Assembly: GCA_023150495.1 (NCBI GenBank)
Contig: JAKLKT010000196.1
Span: 1 to 7,713, forward strand
Source: Planctomycetota bacterium
GTDB lineage: Bacteria > Planctomycetota > PLA2
Direction of reading: 5' to 3'
Length of the DNA: 7,713 bases
Within the stretch, counting starts at the first letter, position 1, and the number at the start of each line of letters is the position of its first letter. Shown here one piece after another: positions 1 through 7,684 of the stretch. The notes beneath the pieces were generated by a model. It saw only the letters and a list, made by a program, of their open reading frames with translations. It searched no databases and was not told the DNA's origin. The translations under genes and the position numbers were made by a program.

Positions 1-133
1 GGCCGGAGGAGTGCGGGGGCCCGGGGGCTTGGGCAGCTGTGGGTGTGTGGGGAATCCCGGGTGACCCCGCATCTCCGGCACTAACCGAGGTTAACCCTAA
101 CGTCGGACTAACTTCAGGTTTTCCGCAGGGGGG
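1..133. other. Non-coding left edge with a YTAAC cluster
   Basis: No convincing coding sequence is visible on either strand. The stretch is GC-rich apart from a patch at 81-112. That patch contains four YTAAC words starting at 81, 91, 97 and 108, the second lying inside the 8-bp palindrome GGTTAACC. Two of the spacings are 10 and 11 bp, about one helical turn, so a protein-binding site is possible. I recognise no RNA family here: no tRNA T-loop, SRP core or tmRNA end is visible. Confidence 0.35.
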
Positions 134-161
134 GTCCGGGGGGCCCGGGCGACTTTTTTTT
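134..161 (+). terminator. Candidate rho-independent terminator (plus strand)
   Basis: A GC stem pairs 134-140 with 144-150 around a GGG loop, including one G-T wobble pair. It is followed after 3 nt by eight T residues (154-161). This arrangement fits an intrinsic terminator for a plus-strand transcript entering from the left of the window, though no coding end is seen there. The ten-G run that follows makes the exact base count of this region doubtful in any assembly. Confidence 0.4.
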
Positions 162-185
162 GGGGGGGGGCGTCCCGCTTCGCCG

Positions 186-201
186 GGGGGCCTCTGCCCC
201 C
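186..201 (-). terminator. Short GC hairpin directly after the htrA-like stop
   Basis: The six bases at 186-191 (GGGGGC) pair perfectly with 196-201 (GCCCCC) around a 4-nt loop. The hairpin directly abuts the TGA stop of the protease gene read from the right. On the minus strand no T-run follows, so it would be an atypical terminator or an RNA-stabilising 3' hairpin. Confidence 0.35.
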
Positions 202-1191
202 TCAGTCCCTCGCGCCGACCTTGATCGGGACGCTCAGCCTCTCGCCCTGCCGCGACAGCTCGGCCACGAGGCTTTCCCCGGCCCTCGCCTCCTCGAGGAG
301 GAGCCGGAGGTCCTCGATCCGGGCCAAGGGACGCCCGTCGAGCGTCCGGAGCACGTCACCGTCCTTGAGGCCCGCGGCGGCCGCGGGCCCGTCGGGGGCC
401 ACCTCGAGGATCTTCAGGCCCTCCGGGGCGGGTTCCTTGTGGACGCGGACGCCGAGCCACGCCCGGGGAGCGGTCTCGCCCTTCGACAGGCGATCGAGCG
501 CCCGCCGCAGCTCGTGGGCGGGGACGGCGAGGCCCACGCCCTGGTGGCCGCCGCTCCTCGTGATGATCGCCGTGATGAGCCCGATCACCTCGCCGCGGAG
601 GTTGACGAGGGCCCCGCCCGACGAGCCGGGGTTGATCGCGGCGTCCGTCTGGAGGAGCGGCGCCCGCTGCCCCTCCACCACGTTCCTCCGGCCGACCGCC
701 GAGAGGACGCCCTTCGACACGCTGGTGCCGAGGCCGAAGGGATTCGAGACCGCCACGACCGTCTCCCCCACGTCGATCGCATGGTCGGGCGCGAGCGTCG
801 CGGTCGGGAAGGTCCGCCCGGGGGTCGTGATCTCGAGGAGCGCGAGGTCGACCGAGCGGTCCGCGGCGCGGAGCTTGCCCGTGATCTCCTCGCCGTCATC
901 GAGCGTGACCGCGATCACCGCCGCGCCGTCGACCACGTGGAGCGCGGTGAGGACGAGCCCCTCGGGCGCGACGACGACCCCGGAGCCGTATGCGTCGCGG
1001 CCGGTGCCGAGGGCGCGCAACGCGACGACGCCCTTCCGCACGGACGACACGGCCTGCGACACCGCCTTCGACTCGGCGAGCGCGATCCGCAGATCCTCGT
1101 CGTCGGGCACGCCGGCGCCGAGGAGGCAGACGAGTGCCCCGGCGATGCATGTCGACAGGGCGCGTCGATGCCGCGGCACGACCGGCCCCAA
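202..1191 (-). CDS. HtrA/DegP-family trypsin-like serine protease with one PDZ domain
   Basis: The 329-residue product is probably exported or membrane-anchored and would degrade or check misfolded envelope proteins. Residues 11-26 are hydrophobic after a basic start (signal peptide or anchor). The protease domain spans about 50-235. The likely catalytic triad is His85 (TALHVV), Asp115 (RSVDLALL) and Ser191 (NPGSSGGAL); the family usually has GNSGG, so Asn is replaced by Ser next to the nucleophile. A single PDZ domain follows at about 244-325, containing a DGPAAAAGLKDGD turn. One PDZ domain and the short length resemble DegS or mycobacterial PepD more than two-PDZ DegP. An in-frame TGA immediately precedes the TTG start chosen, so the start cannot lie further upstream; the GTG at 1179 is the alternative. 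The gene lies downstream of the kinase-regulator pair on the same strand but is separated from it by a fold-back element. The family call is firm; the substrate is unknown. Confidence 0.9.
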   Translation of the reverse strand: MGPVVPRHRRALSTCIAGALVCLLGAGVPDDEDLRIALAESKAVSQAVSSVRKGVVALRALGTGRDAYGSGVVVAPEGLVLTALHVVDGAAVIAVTLDDGEEITGKLRAADRSVDLALLEITTPGRTFPTATLAPDHAIDVGETVVAVSNPFGLGTSVSKGVLSAVGRRNVVEGQRAPLLQTDAAINPGSSGGALVNLRGEVIGLITAIITRSGGHQGVGLAVPAHELRRALDRLSKGETAPRAWLGVRVHKEPAPEGLKILEVAPDGPAAAAGLKDGDVLRTLDGRPLARIEDLRLLLEEARAGESLVAELSRQGERLSVPIKVGARD

Positions 1192-1270
1192 TCATCCGCC
1201 GTGCCACTCCGGCCTCCCCGCCCCGCGTGCGCCTCCGCGCCCCGGAACGTCGTTTTTTCCCACCCGCCGC

Positions 1271-1423
1271 CCTAGGCTCTGTCTTGAAGCCCGCCGTCAG
1301 GACCAAGGCCGAACGAGAGGCCGATCCCGAAGGGACGCCGCTGCATGCGGCCGCAACGCGGCCGCATGGCGGCGCCTGGCGGCCTCGCAGCCGGCCGGCT
1401 CCAGGAGGGTTTCCAAACAGAGC

Positions 1424-1428
<5 letters not shown>
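1271..1428. mobile_element. MITE-like fold-back element with 12-bp perfect inverted ends
   Basis: CCTAGGCTCTGT at 1271-1282 is the exact reverse complement of 1417-1428. Pairing continues imperfectly inward: about 13 of the next 17 positions match, counting a G-T pair, and further shared GAGGCCG blocks follow. The centre is a strong hairpin, 1344-1354 against 1358-1368 with a 3-nt loop, extended by 1336-1341 against 1369-1374. The ends fit an element starting GGCTCTGT flanked by a TA duplication (element 1275-1424), or starting GCTCTGT flanked by CTAG (element 1276-1423). It encodes no transposase, so any movement would depend on an enzyme elsewhere. The overall shape suggests a MITE of an IS630- or IS5-like transposon. 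A large transcriptional hairpin between two genes is the alternative. Confidence 0.6.
1336..1374. repeat. Central palindromic hairpin of the fold-back element
   Basis: The perfect 11-bp arms 1344-1354 and 1358-1368 (CATGCGGCCGC and its complement) flank the loop AAC. After a 2-nt bulge (1342-1343) six more pairs form between 1336-1341 and 1369-1374. In RNA this would be very stable on either strand. It could end or attenuate transcription between the response regulator and the protease gene, although no T-run follows it. Confidence 0.7.
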
Positions 1429-2769
<1,341 letters not shown>

Positions 2770-2773
<4 letters not shown>

Positions 2774-3885
2774 GGCTGCTTCTCCCCCTTGGCGGCGGGC
2801 ACGGCGGTCGGCCCCTGCTCGCGCTCCGGCGGCGGGCCCTCGTACGGGAGGAAGAAGGCGAACGTGGCGCCCTCGCCGGGCGCGCTCGCGACGGCCATGC
2901 GGCCCCCGTGCTCCTCGACGATCCGGTTGGCGATCGGGAGGCCGAGCCCCGTGCCGCCGGGCTTCGTGGTGTAGAAGAGGTTGAAGATGTTCCTCGACTT
3001 CGCGGGGTCGAGGCCCGGGCCGTTGTCGGAGATCTCGAGCACGCAGTGGATCTCCTCGTCGCGGCTCCTGCAGGTGATCTCGCCGCCCGCCGGGAGGACC
3101 TGCACCGCGTTCAGGAGCACGTTGTAGATCGCGCGCTGGATCCGGTCGCGGTCGATGTTCACCGGACGCGCCGACTGGAGGTCGGTCCGCACCTTGAGCT
3201 TCTTCTCGCGGATCTGCGCGTCGAGCGCGTCGAGCGCCGCGCGGACGACGTGGTTCACCGAGCCGCGGTCCAGCCGCAGCGCGGGCGGCCTCGAGAACTG
3301 CACGAAGTCGCGCACGACGCCGTCGAGCCGCTTGATCTCGCGCTGCACGGTCGCCGCGGTCCGGTCGAGCCGCTCCCGGTCGAGTTCCCCGGCATGGAGC
3401 CCCTCCCGGAGGAGCTGGACGTTCATGTGGATCGAGTTGAGGGGGTTCCGGATCTCGTGCGCCACGCTGTCGCCGAGGTTCGCGATCGCCTGCGTGCGCG
3501 CCTGGCGGAGGAGCTGCTCCTCGAGCCGCACGGCCTCGCCCACGTCGCTGACGGCGAGCAGCGCGAGCGTCTCCCCGCCGAGCCGGATCGGCGTGAGCGC
3601 GCAGTCGAGGACGGCCCCCGGGAGCGCGAACCGGGTGAGCCGGACCGTCCGGCCGCGACGGATCGCGTTCGTGGCCGCGTGCTTCCAGTCGATCTCCCCG
3701 CGGGGAGCCGGCAGCGCCTCGGCGACGGGGCGGCCGACGAGCTGCGCCGCCTCGCCGCCGCAGATCGCGCCGATCGCGCCGTTGGCATACCGGAAGAGCC
3801 CATGCTCGTCGAGCAGGGCGACGCCGGTCTCGAGGCTGTCGAGGAGCGCGAGGAGCTCCTTCGCTCCGAGGTCCACGGCTGCCAT
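2770..3885 (-). CDS. Soluble PAS-domain sensor histidine kinase (NtrB-like)
   Basis: The 371-residue protein should autophosphorylate on histidine and pass the phosphate to the downstream NtrC-type regulator. There is no signal peptide or membrane segment, so sensing is cytoplasmic or through a partner. A PAS domain covers about 8-117 (LLDSLETGVALLDEHG at its start). The dimerisation/phospho-acceptor motif VAHEIRNPLN has His143. The ATPase domain has the N box around Asn255/Asn259 (YNVLLNAVQ), the G1 box DNGPGL (287-292) and the G2 box GGTGLGL (310-316). The tail from about 349 is proline- and charge-rich. The frame stays open far upstream because of high GC. The ATG at 3885 was chosen because it precedes the PAS domain and lies 38 bp after the lipoprotein stop; no strong ribosome-binding site is seen. 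The signal sensed is unknown. Confidence 0.93.
2782..2788 (-). promoter_or_regulatory. Ribosome-binding site for the response regulator
   Basis: On the minus strand GGGGGAG lies 8 nt before the GTG start at 2773, inside the last codons of the kinase gene. This site and the GTGA stop/start overlap fix the regulator's start and indicate translational coupling of the two proteins. Confidence 0.7.
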
Positions 3886-3923
3886 GCTAGCAGCCGCACG
3901 GAGTCGAGCGGCACGGGTCCGGT

Positions 3924-4607
3924 TCAGCGGCTTTTCCAGTAGTCGTGCCAGCGCGCGGCCCCCGCCGCCCGCGCCGCCGGGGGGGCGCCCGGGTCGTAGT
4001 CGAGGAACTCCCCCGTGATCCGCCGGAGGGAGGCGATCGCGGCGGAGCGCACGTTGAGGTCCCTGTCCTCGAGGAGCTCGATCAGGCGCGGCCCGAGGGG
4101 CACGGCCTCGCGCTCGCCGGCGGCGGCCGCGGCCGCGGCCCGCACCGCCGCGTACGGCGACGAGAGCGCGAGGAGGACCCTCGCCTCGCTCGTGTCCCGG
4201 AGCACGGGACCGAACACGATCCCGAGCCGCTCCTTCCTCGCCGCGGGTGCGGGGTGGCGCTCGACGGCGTGGCCCAGGTACGGGAGCACGTCCTGCCCGC
4301 GGCGGATGAGGCGGCGGCCGGCCAGGGGGTACACGTCGAAGTCCCCGGTGAGGAGCGCGTCGATGTCCTCCGCGATGCGGATCTCCTCGGTCGCGGCCGG
4401 GCGCGGCGCGGCGCCGGGCCACCTCACGTCCGCCATCCACGGGTGGAGCCGCACCACCTCGGGCGTGGGGGCGGGCGACGTCCCCTTGCCTCCGGGAAGG
4501 GGCGGCACGAGGACGCAGGCCCCGAGGAGGCCGAGGAGCAGAAGGGGGGCGCGGGGGGAAACAGGGCTCCCCTTGCGAGGCGCGGGCCGGGGCACACTTC
4601 TCAGCAT
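3924..4607 (-). CDS. HEAT-repeat lipoprotein of unknown function
   Basis: From the ATG at 4607 the product is 227 residues. A basic leader and a hydrophobic stretch (21-30, PLLLLGLLGA) end in a lipobox LGAC, making Cys31 the likely lipidated residue and placing the protein on an envelope membrane. The mature protein starts with a Pro/Gly-rich linker. Its C-terminal half (roughly 105-205) carries helical HEAT-like repeats, including LIELLEDRDLNVRSAAIASL, and it ends in a Trp-containing tail (RWHDYWKSR). HEAT repeats bind other proteins, so a scaffold or sensor-partner role is possible but unproven. A TTG at 4667 with a purine-rich stretch before it would add 20 residues but give an unusually long leader. 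The gene ends 38 bp before the histidine kinase on the same strand and is probably co-transcribed with it. I do not recognise a named family. Confidence 0.75.
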   Translation of the reverse strand: MLRSVPRPAPRKGSPVSPRAPLLLLGLLGACVLVPPLPGGKGTSPAPTPEVVRLHPWMADVRWPGAAPRPAATEEIRIAEDIDALLTGDFDVYPLAGRRLIRRGQDVLPYLGHAVERHPAPAARKERLGIVFGPVLRDTSEARVLLALSSPYAAVRAAAAAAAGEREAVPLGPRLIELLEDRDLNVRSAAIASLRRITGEFLDYDPGAPPAARAAGAARWHDYWKSR

Positions 4608-4667
4608 GTGCGCGACGTGACCGAAGCTTGGCCCGGGCCCGCCCCAAAGGCAGCGGACGCGGACCAA

Positions 4668-4734
4668 GCCTTCCTTCCGGAGCCCACCTTGATTCTATCG
4701 ACAGCCCGGGGACGGGCGTAATACCTGTCTGGGC
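4668..4734. promoter_or_regulatory. Divergent intergenic region with weak promoter candidates
   Basis: This is the only gap between the leftward lipoprotein-kinase-regulator operon and the rightward rnpA-yidD pair, so it should hold promoters for both. On the minus strand TAGAAT (4697-4692) matches five of six bases of a -10 box, but no good -35 is seen at 17 bp. On the plus strand TCGACA (4698-4703) resembles a -35 box, with TAATAC (4719-4724) as a poor -10 at 15-bp spacing. No sigma-54 (GG/GC) element was found here. Confidence 0.3.
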
Positions 4735-5139
4735 GTGCCCTCGGTCTTCGACGCCTCCCGCTACCACCGGCCCAAGCCGGGACGGACGGGGACCTTCACC
4801 CGGAAGGACCGCATCCTCTCGATCGGCGAGTACCGCCGGGTCTACCGGATGGGATTCCATGTCTCGAGCGAGCGGTTCGGCTGCTACGCCCTGCCCAACC
4901 GGCGCCGGCGCTCGCGGCTCGGCCTCTCCGTCTCCCGGAAGTTCGGGGACAGCCACGAACGCAACCGGATGAAGCGCCTCCTGCGGGAGGCGTTCCGCCG
5001 GGCGCGGCACGACTTCCCGGACTCCGTGGACGTCGTGATGGTGCCGCGGCGGGCCGCCCGCGGCGCGCCGCTCGGGATCGTCGCCGCGGAGATGGACACG
5101 CTGGTCGCCCGGGCGCTCGCCGAGCGGAGGCGCGGGTGA
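4735..5139 (+). CDS. rnpA: Ribonuclease P protein component
   Basis: This 134-residue, strongly basic protein is the cofactor of the RNase P ribozyme that trims the 5' leader of precursor tRNAs. The signature RNRMKRLLREAFR (76-88) is intact. It is preceded by the beta-strand motif RLGLSVSRKFG (61-71) and the N-terminal TFTRKDRILSIGEYRRVYRMG (20-40), typical of the family. About 19 residues precede the usual start of similarity, a small extension. The GTG at 4735 was chosen because no other start codon lies before the conserved core; no ribosome-binding site is visible. Its stop overlaps the yidD start (GTGA). The rnpA-yidD order is the conserved bacterial arrangement, but rpmH is not found immediately upstream and yidC does not follow. 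Confidence 0.93.
   Translation: MPSVFDASRYHRPKPGRTGTFTRKDRILSIGEYRRVYRMGFHVSSERFGCYALPNRRRRSRLGLSVSRKFGDSHERNRMKRLLREAFRRARHDFPDSVDVVMVPRRAARGAPLGIVAAEMDTLVARALAERRRG
5126..5130 (+). promoter_or_regulatory. Ribosome-binding site for yidD
   Basis: GGAGG lies 5 nt before the GTG at 5136, within the end of rnpA. It fixes the yidD start and supports coupled translation of the two genes. Confidence 0.7.
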
Positions 5140-5489
5140 CGCGGGTCCTCGTGCGGCTCGTCGACTTCTACCGGCGCCGCATCTCGCCGCTGCTCCCGCC
5201 GCTCTGCCGGTTCGAGCCCTCGTGCAGCGCGTACGCGAGGGAGGCGCTGCTCGTGCACGGCGCCGCCAAGGGGACGCTGCTCGCCATCTGGCGCGTGATC
5301 CGCTGCAACCCGCTCTGCCGCGGCGGCTTGGATCCCGTCCCGGCGAAGGGCCGCTGGCGCGGCGGGCCGGAAGGCGACGGCGCGACGGCGGACCCGCCAC
5401 GGGTCGCCGACGCCCCCGGACCCCCCCGGAATCGCCCCGCCCGGCCTACCGCGGCTTCCCGCCGCGGCGAGCTTCCTCGCGGCGCCTGA
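5136..5489 (+). CDS. yidD: Membrane protein insertion efficiency factor YidD
   Basis: This small protein of the inner-membrane periphery assists YidC/Sec-dependent membrane protein insertion. Family marks are all present: FYRRRISPLLPP near the start (11-22), CRFEPSCSAYA (24-34), HGAAKG (41-46), RCNP (56-59) and GGLDPVP (63-69), with the conserved cysteines 24, 30 and 57. The family core ends by about residue 75. The remaining roughly 40 residues are a Pro/Arg/Gly-rich tail of no recognised domain. The start codon GTG overlaps the rnpA stop. The last 44 bp overlap the end of the convergent chaperone gene, so the tail may simply be read-through into extra sequence after loss of an ancestral stop. 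yidC, normally next, is absent from this window. Confidence 0.92.
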   Translation: MTRVLVRLVDFYRRRISPLLPPLCRFEPSCSAYAREALLVHGAAKGTLLAIWRVIRCNPLCRGGLDPVPAKGRWRGGPEGDGATADPPRVADAPGPPRNRPARPTAASRRGELPRGA

Positions 5490-7552
5490 GCTCCTCGTCG
5501 ATCCGCTGCTGCATATCCCCCTCGAAGTGCATGCCGAAGCTGCGGATGAGATTCGGCAGATCGCCCATCCAGCGCTCCTGCTCCTCGTGGAGCCTCTGGT
5601 TGGCGAAGGTCCGCAGGTAGCGGGACATCTCCGCCGCGGTCACGGTCGTCGCGTCGGGCCGCTTGCGCTCGCGCAGGCGGAACAGGTAGGCGGAGCCGGG
5701 CTCCGCGGCGTCCCGGCGGATGTCGACGTCGACCGGCAGGAGGCAGGGGGGCTTCAGCTCCTCCTTCCCCTCGGGCTTCGCCCGGTCGCGGCCGAGCGCC
5801 TGCGCGAGGCTCTTCCGGAGGAAGTAGCGGTCGCGCATGTGGACGAAGCGGTCGGGCCAGAGCGTCGCCTTGTCCGGCTCCCGCACGGCGTCGTAGCTCG
5901 CCTCGACCCACTCGCCCTCGAACACGCGGCAGCCGAGCGCAGTGGCCTCGGCCCGGAACGCTCCCTCCGCGACCGCGCCGTCGACGAGCTTCTGGCGCAG
6001 CCCCTCGAGCCTCTCCTTCGCCCGCGCGCGTGCGCGCTCCGGCAGGTAGAAGACGCTCCGGAGATCCTCCTTCTCGGCGGGGGTGAGCTCGTCGAAGGTC
6101 TTCCTCTGCTCGCGGATCACCTCGAGGAGGCGGAAGATCTGGCGGCCGTGGCCCGCGTCTCCCAGCGTGTCCGCCTTCGGGCTGCGCTTCGGCAGGTCGG
6201 TGTCGCCGAGCCGGGTCACCCGCGGCTTGAAGCTGAACGCAAACCGGGTTCGCGGGGTCGTCGCACGCGCGGAGCTTCTCGAAGACCTCCTTGAAGCTGA
6301 CGTCGTCCTTCGTCTTCGTGAGAAGGAAGTCGAAGATCGTCCGGATGGCGACCTCGCGGCCGACCTGGTCCCTCACGAGCTCGTAGCCGAACTGGTTGAT
6401 CTTCTCCCGGAGGTCGGGCGAGGGCTCCTCCTTCTTCTCCTCCGGCTTCGCGGCCGGCTCGGCGGGCTTCTCGCCCTCAGCCGGCTTCTCGCCCTCAGCC
6501 GGCTTCTCGCCCTCAGCCGGCTTCTCGCCCTCGGCGGGCTTCGGATCCTCCGGCTCGGCCGGCTTCTGCTCCTCCTTCACCTTGTCCGTGAGGGTCGCGA
6601 GGGTCTCGCCGAACATCTCGAGCAGGCGGTCGCGGTAGGTCCCGTAGTAGGTCTTCCGGTCCGCGACGTTCACCTCCGGGAACTTCGCGTCGGGATACGC
6701 CGCCGCGACCACCTTACGGACCTGCTCGAGCTTCGGGTCGCTGTCGACGTTCCTGTGGATCGCGTAGAGCAGCTCGAGCCTGTAGCGGCGAGGGTGGCGG
6801 AACTTCTCGGGCTCGAGCGTCACCGTCGGGTCCTTGTCGAAGAACTCGCGGAGCTTCGCGTCCGGGTCGGCCTCCGACTTGAGCTCCTCCTCGGCCTCGA
6901 TGAGGAAGCGCGCGGCGTCGAGCACGGCGTAGTCCCCGAAGGCGTACTCGATGTCCTGGCTCGCGGCCTGCTCGACGGCGGCCTTGCGGGTGGCCGCGGG
7001 GGCGACGAGGAAGCTGTCCTGGTAGATCTGGCGCACCCGGAAGGCCGTCATGAGATCGAGGACCGCGGCCTCGAGCGTCGGCGCGCCGACCCCGTAGTTG
7101 TCCCTGATGTAGTCCCGGTACTGCGCCTGGCTCCTCGCGAAGTCCGGGACGCGCTCGCTGATCTCCGTGCGGAGGTCGTCCGCGGAGACCGCGACCCCCT
7201 CCTTCTTCGCGGCCTCGAGGAGGAGCAGGAAGGTCCAGACGTCCATGTCCTGCGTCCGGCCCCGCGGGACCCGGAAGAGGAAGGACTGGGCGAGGTCGAA
7301 CCGCTGCCGGGCCTCCTCGAACGTCTTGTGGTCCACCTCCGTGGTGTCGCCCGGGAGCAGCGCGAAGCTGCCGGCGATGTCGCCGGGCTCGATCGGGGCG
7401 CCCCTGCCGCCGATCGTGCCCCGGATCGCGTCCGTGATCTCGTCCATCACGGTGAACACGAAGAGGATGAGGATCAGGAGGCCGAGCATGATCCACCGGC
7501 CGTAGGGGCCGTGGATCAGGTTGGTGAGCGCGCGCTGGACACGGATGGACAT
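5446..7552 (-). CDS. PpiD/SurA-like membrane-anchored periplasmic chaperone, frameshifted
   Basis: If the frameshift near 6244 is repaired, the product is about 701 residues: 436 before the shift and 265 after. A short cytoplasmic N-terminus is followed by one membrane helix (about 20-36, WIMLGLLILILFVFTVM), giving a PpiD-like topology. Helical SurA-N-like segments follow (about 103-215, including DVWTFLLLLEAAKKEGVAVS). A Lys/Pro/Glu linker of GEKPAE repeats lies at about 330-380, and then a charged helical C-terminal part. I do not see clear parvulin active-site motifs, so it may be a chaperone without isomerase activity. The ATG at 7552 is preferred because GGAGGA lies 4 nt upstream; an ATG at 7588 lacks such a site. 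Without repair, the first frame runs on to 5168 with Arg/Pro-rich nonsense, while the real C-terminus is in the second frame. The family call is moderate, and the gene may be a genuine pseudogene or a sequencing error. Confidence 0.75.
6240..6248 (-). other. Frameshift site in the PpiD-like gene
   Basis: Reading leftward, the coding-like frame gives ...CDDPANP and then turns to Arg/Pro/Gly-rich nonsense. A frame displaced by one base continues with FAFSFKPRVTRLGD and a normal acidic/basic helical protein to a TAG at 5446-5448. Removing one base at about 6244, in the AACCCGGTTT run, joins them as DPANP-FAFSF. No stop codon or recognisable slippery/stimulator arrangement marks this as programmed. 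Confidence 0.75.
6468..6539 (-). repeat. 18-bp tandem repeat, four copies, in frame
   Basis: The unit TTCTCGCCCTCAGCCGGC (plus strand) occurs three times exactly (6468-6485, 6486-6503, 6504-6521). A fourth copy at 6522-6539 differs at two bases. Each unit encodes six residues (GEKPAE in one register), so copy-number change would keep the frame and alter only the length of the Pro/Glu/Lys linker. Confidence 0.92.
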
Positions 7553-7556
7553 GGAT

Positions 7557-7562
7557 TCCTCC
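7557..7562 (-). promoter_or_regulatory. Ribosome-binding site of the PpiD-like gene
   Basis: GGAGGA on the minus strand lies 4 nt before the ATG at 7552. It is the clearest Shine-Dalgarno sequence for an ATG start in the window and decides the start of this gene over the upstream ATG at 7588. Confidence 0.75.
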
Positions 7563-7640
7563 GCCCTTGGGATACGAAGACCCGCCATTGTGGGGCCAAA
7601 ACCCGCCCCGTCAAAGCCTTCCCGGGGGGGGTCGATCCGA

Positions 7641-7682
7641 GGGGGCTCCGGGGGAGGGGCCCGTCCGGCCCCCGGAGCCCCC
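7641..7682. terminator. Strong GC hairpin, probable terminator
   Basis: The 14 bases at 7641-7654 (GGGGGCTCCGGGGG) pair perfectly with 7669-7682 around a 14-nt loop. It lies 2 bp after a possible minus-strand stop codon (7687-7685) and about 90 bp upstream of the PpiD-like start, so it fits the end of a gene lying to the right. No T-run follows on either strand, so it is not a classical intrinsic terminator. Confidence 0.5.
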
Positions 7683-7684
7683 CA

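Noticed and set aside
1..133. Possible structural RNA gene at the left edge
   Set aside because: No tRNA, SRP RNA, tmRNA or RNase P RNA signature was recognised, and the edge is cut, so a named RNA cannot be supported.
1192..1211. TGGCACG on the minus strand just before the protease start, resembling the -24 part of a sigma-54 promoter
   Set aside because: The -12 TTGC element is missing at the required spacing (the nearest TTG is 9 nt away and is the start codon itself), and the site lies too close to the start to serve as its promoter.
3886..5400. N-terminal extension of the histidine kinase frame up to 5400
   Set aside because: The frame stays open only because stops are rare at this GC content; the extension is Arg/Pro-rich, overlaps three real genes, and the PAS domain begins right after the ATG at 3885.
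5168..6243. Continuation of the first frame of the PpiD-like gene to 5168
   Set aside because: After the frameshift this frame reads as Arg/Pro/Gly-rich nonsense, whereas the shifted frame continues as normal protein to a stop at 5446.
6468..6539. Regular short repeats considered as a CRISPR array
   Set aside because: The 18-bp units are directly adjacent with no spacers and keep the reading frame, so this is a coding tandem repeat.
6396..6638. Plus-strand frame with repeated SPSAGF units
   Set aside because: It is the antisense reading of the 18-bp repeat in the chaperone gene; the minus-strand reading is part of a long coding frame with its own ribosome-binding site.
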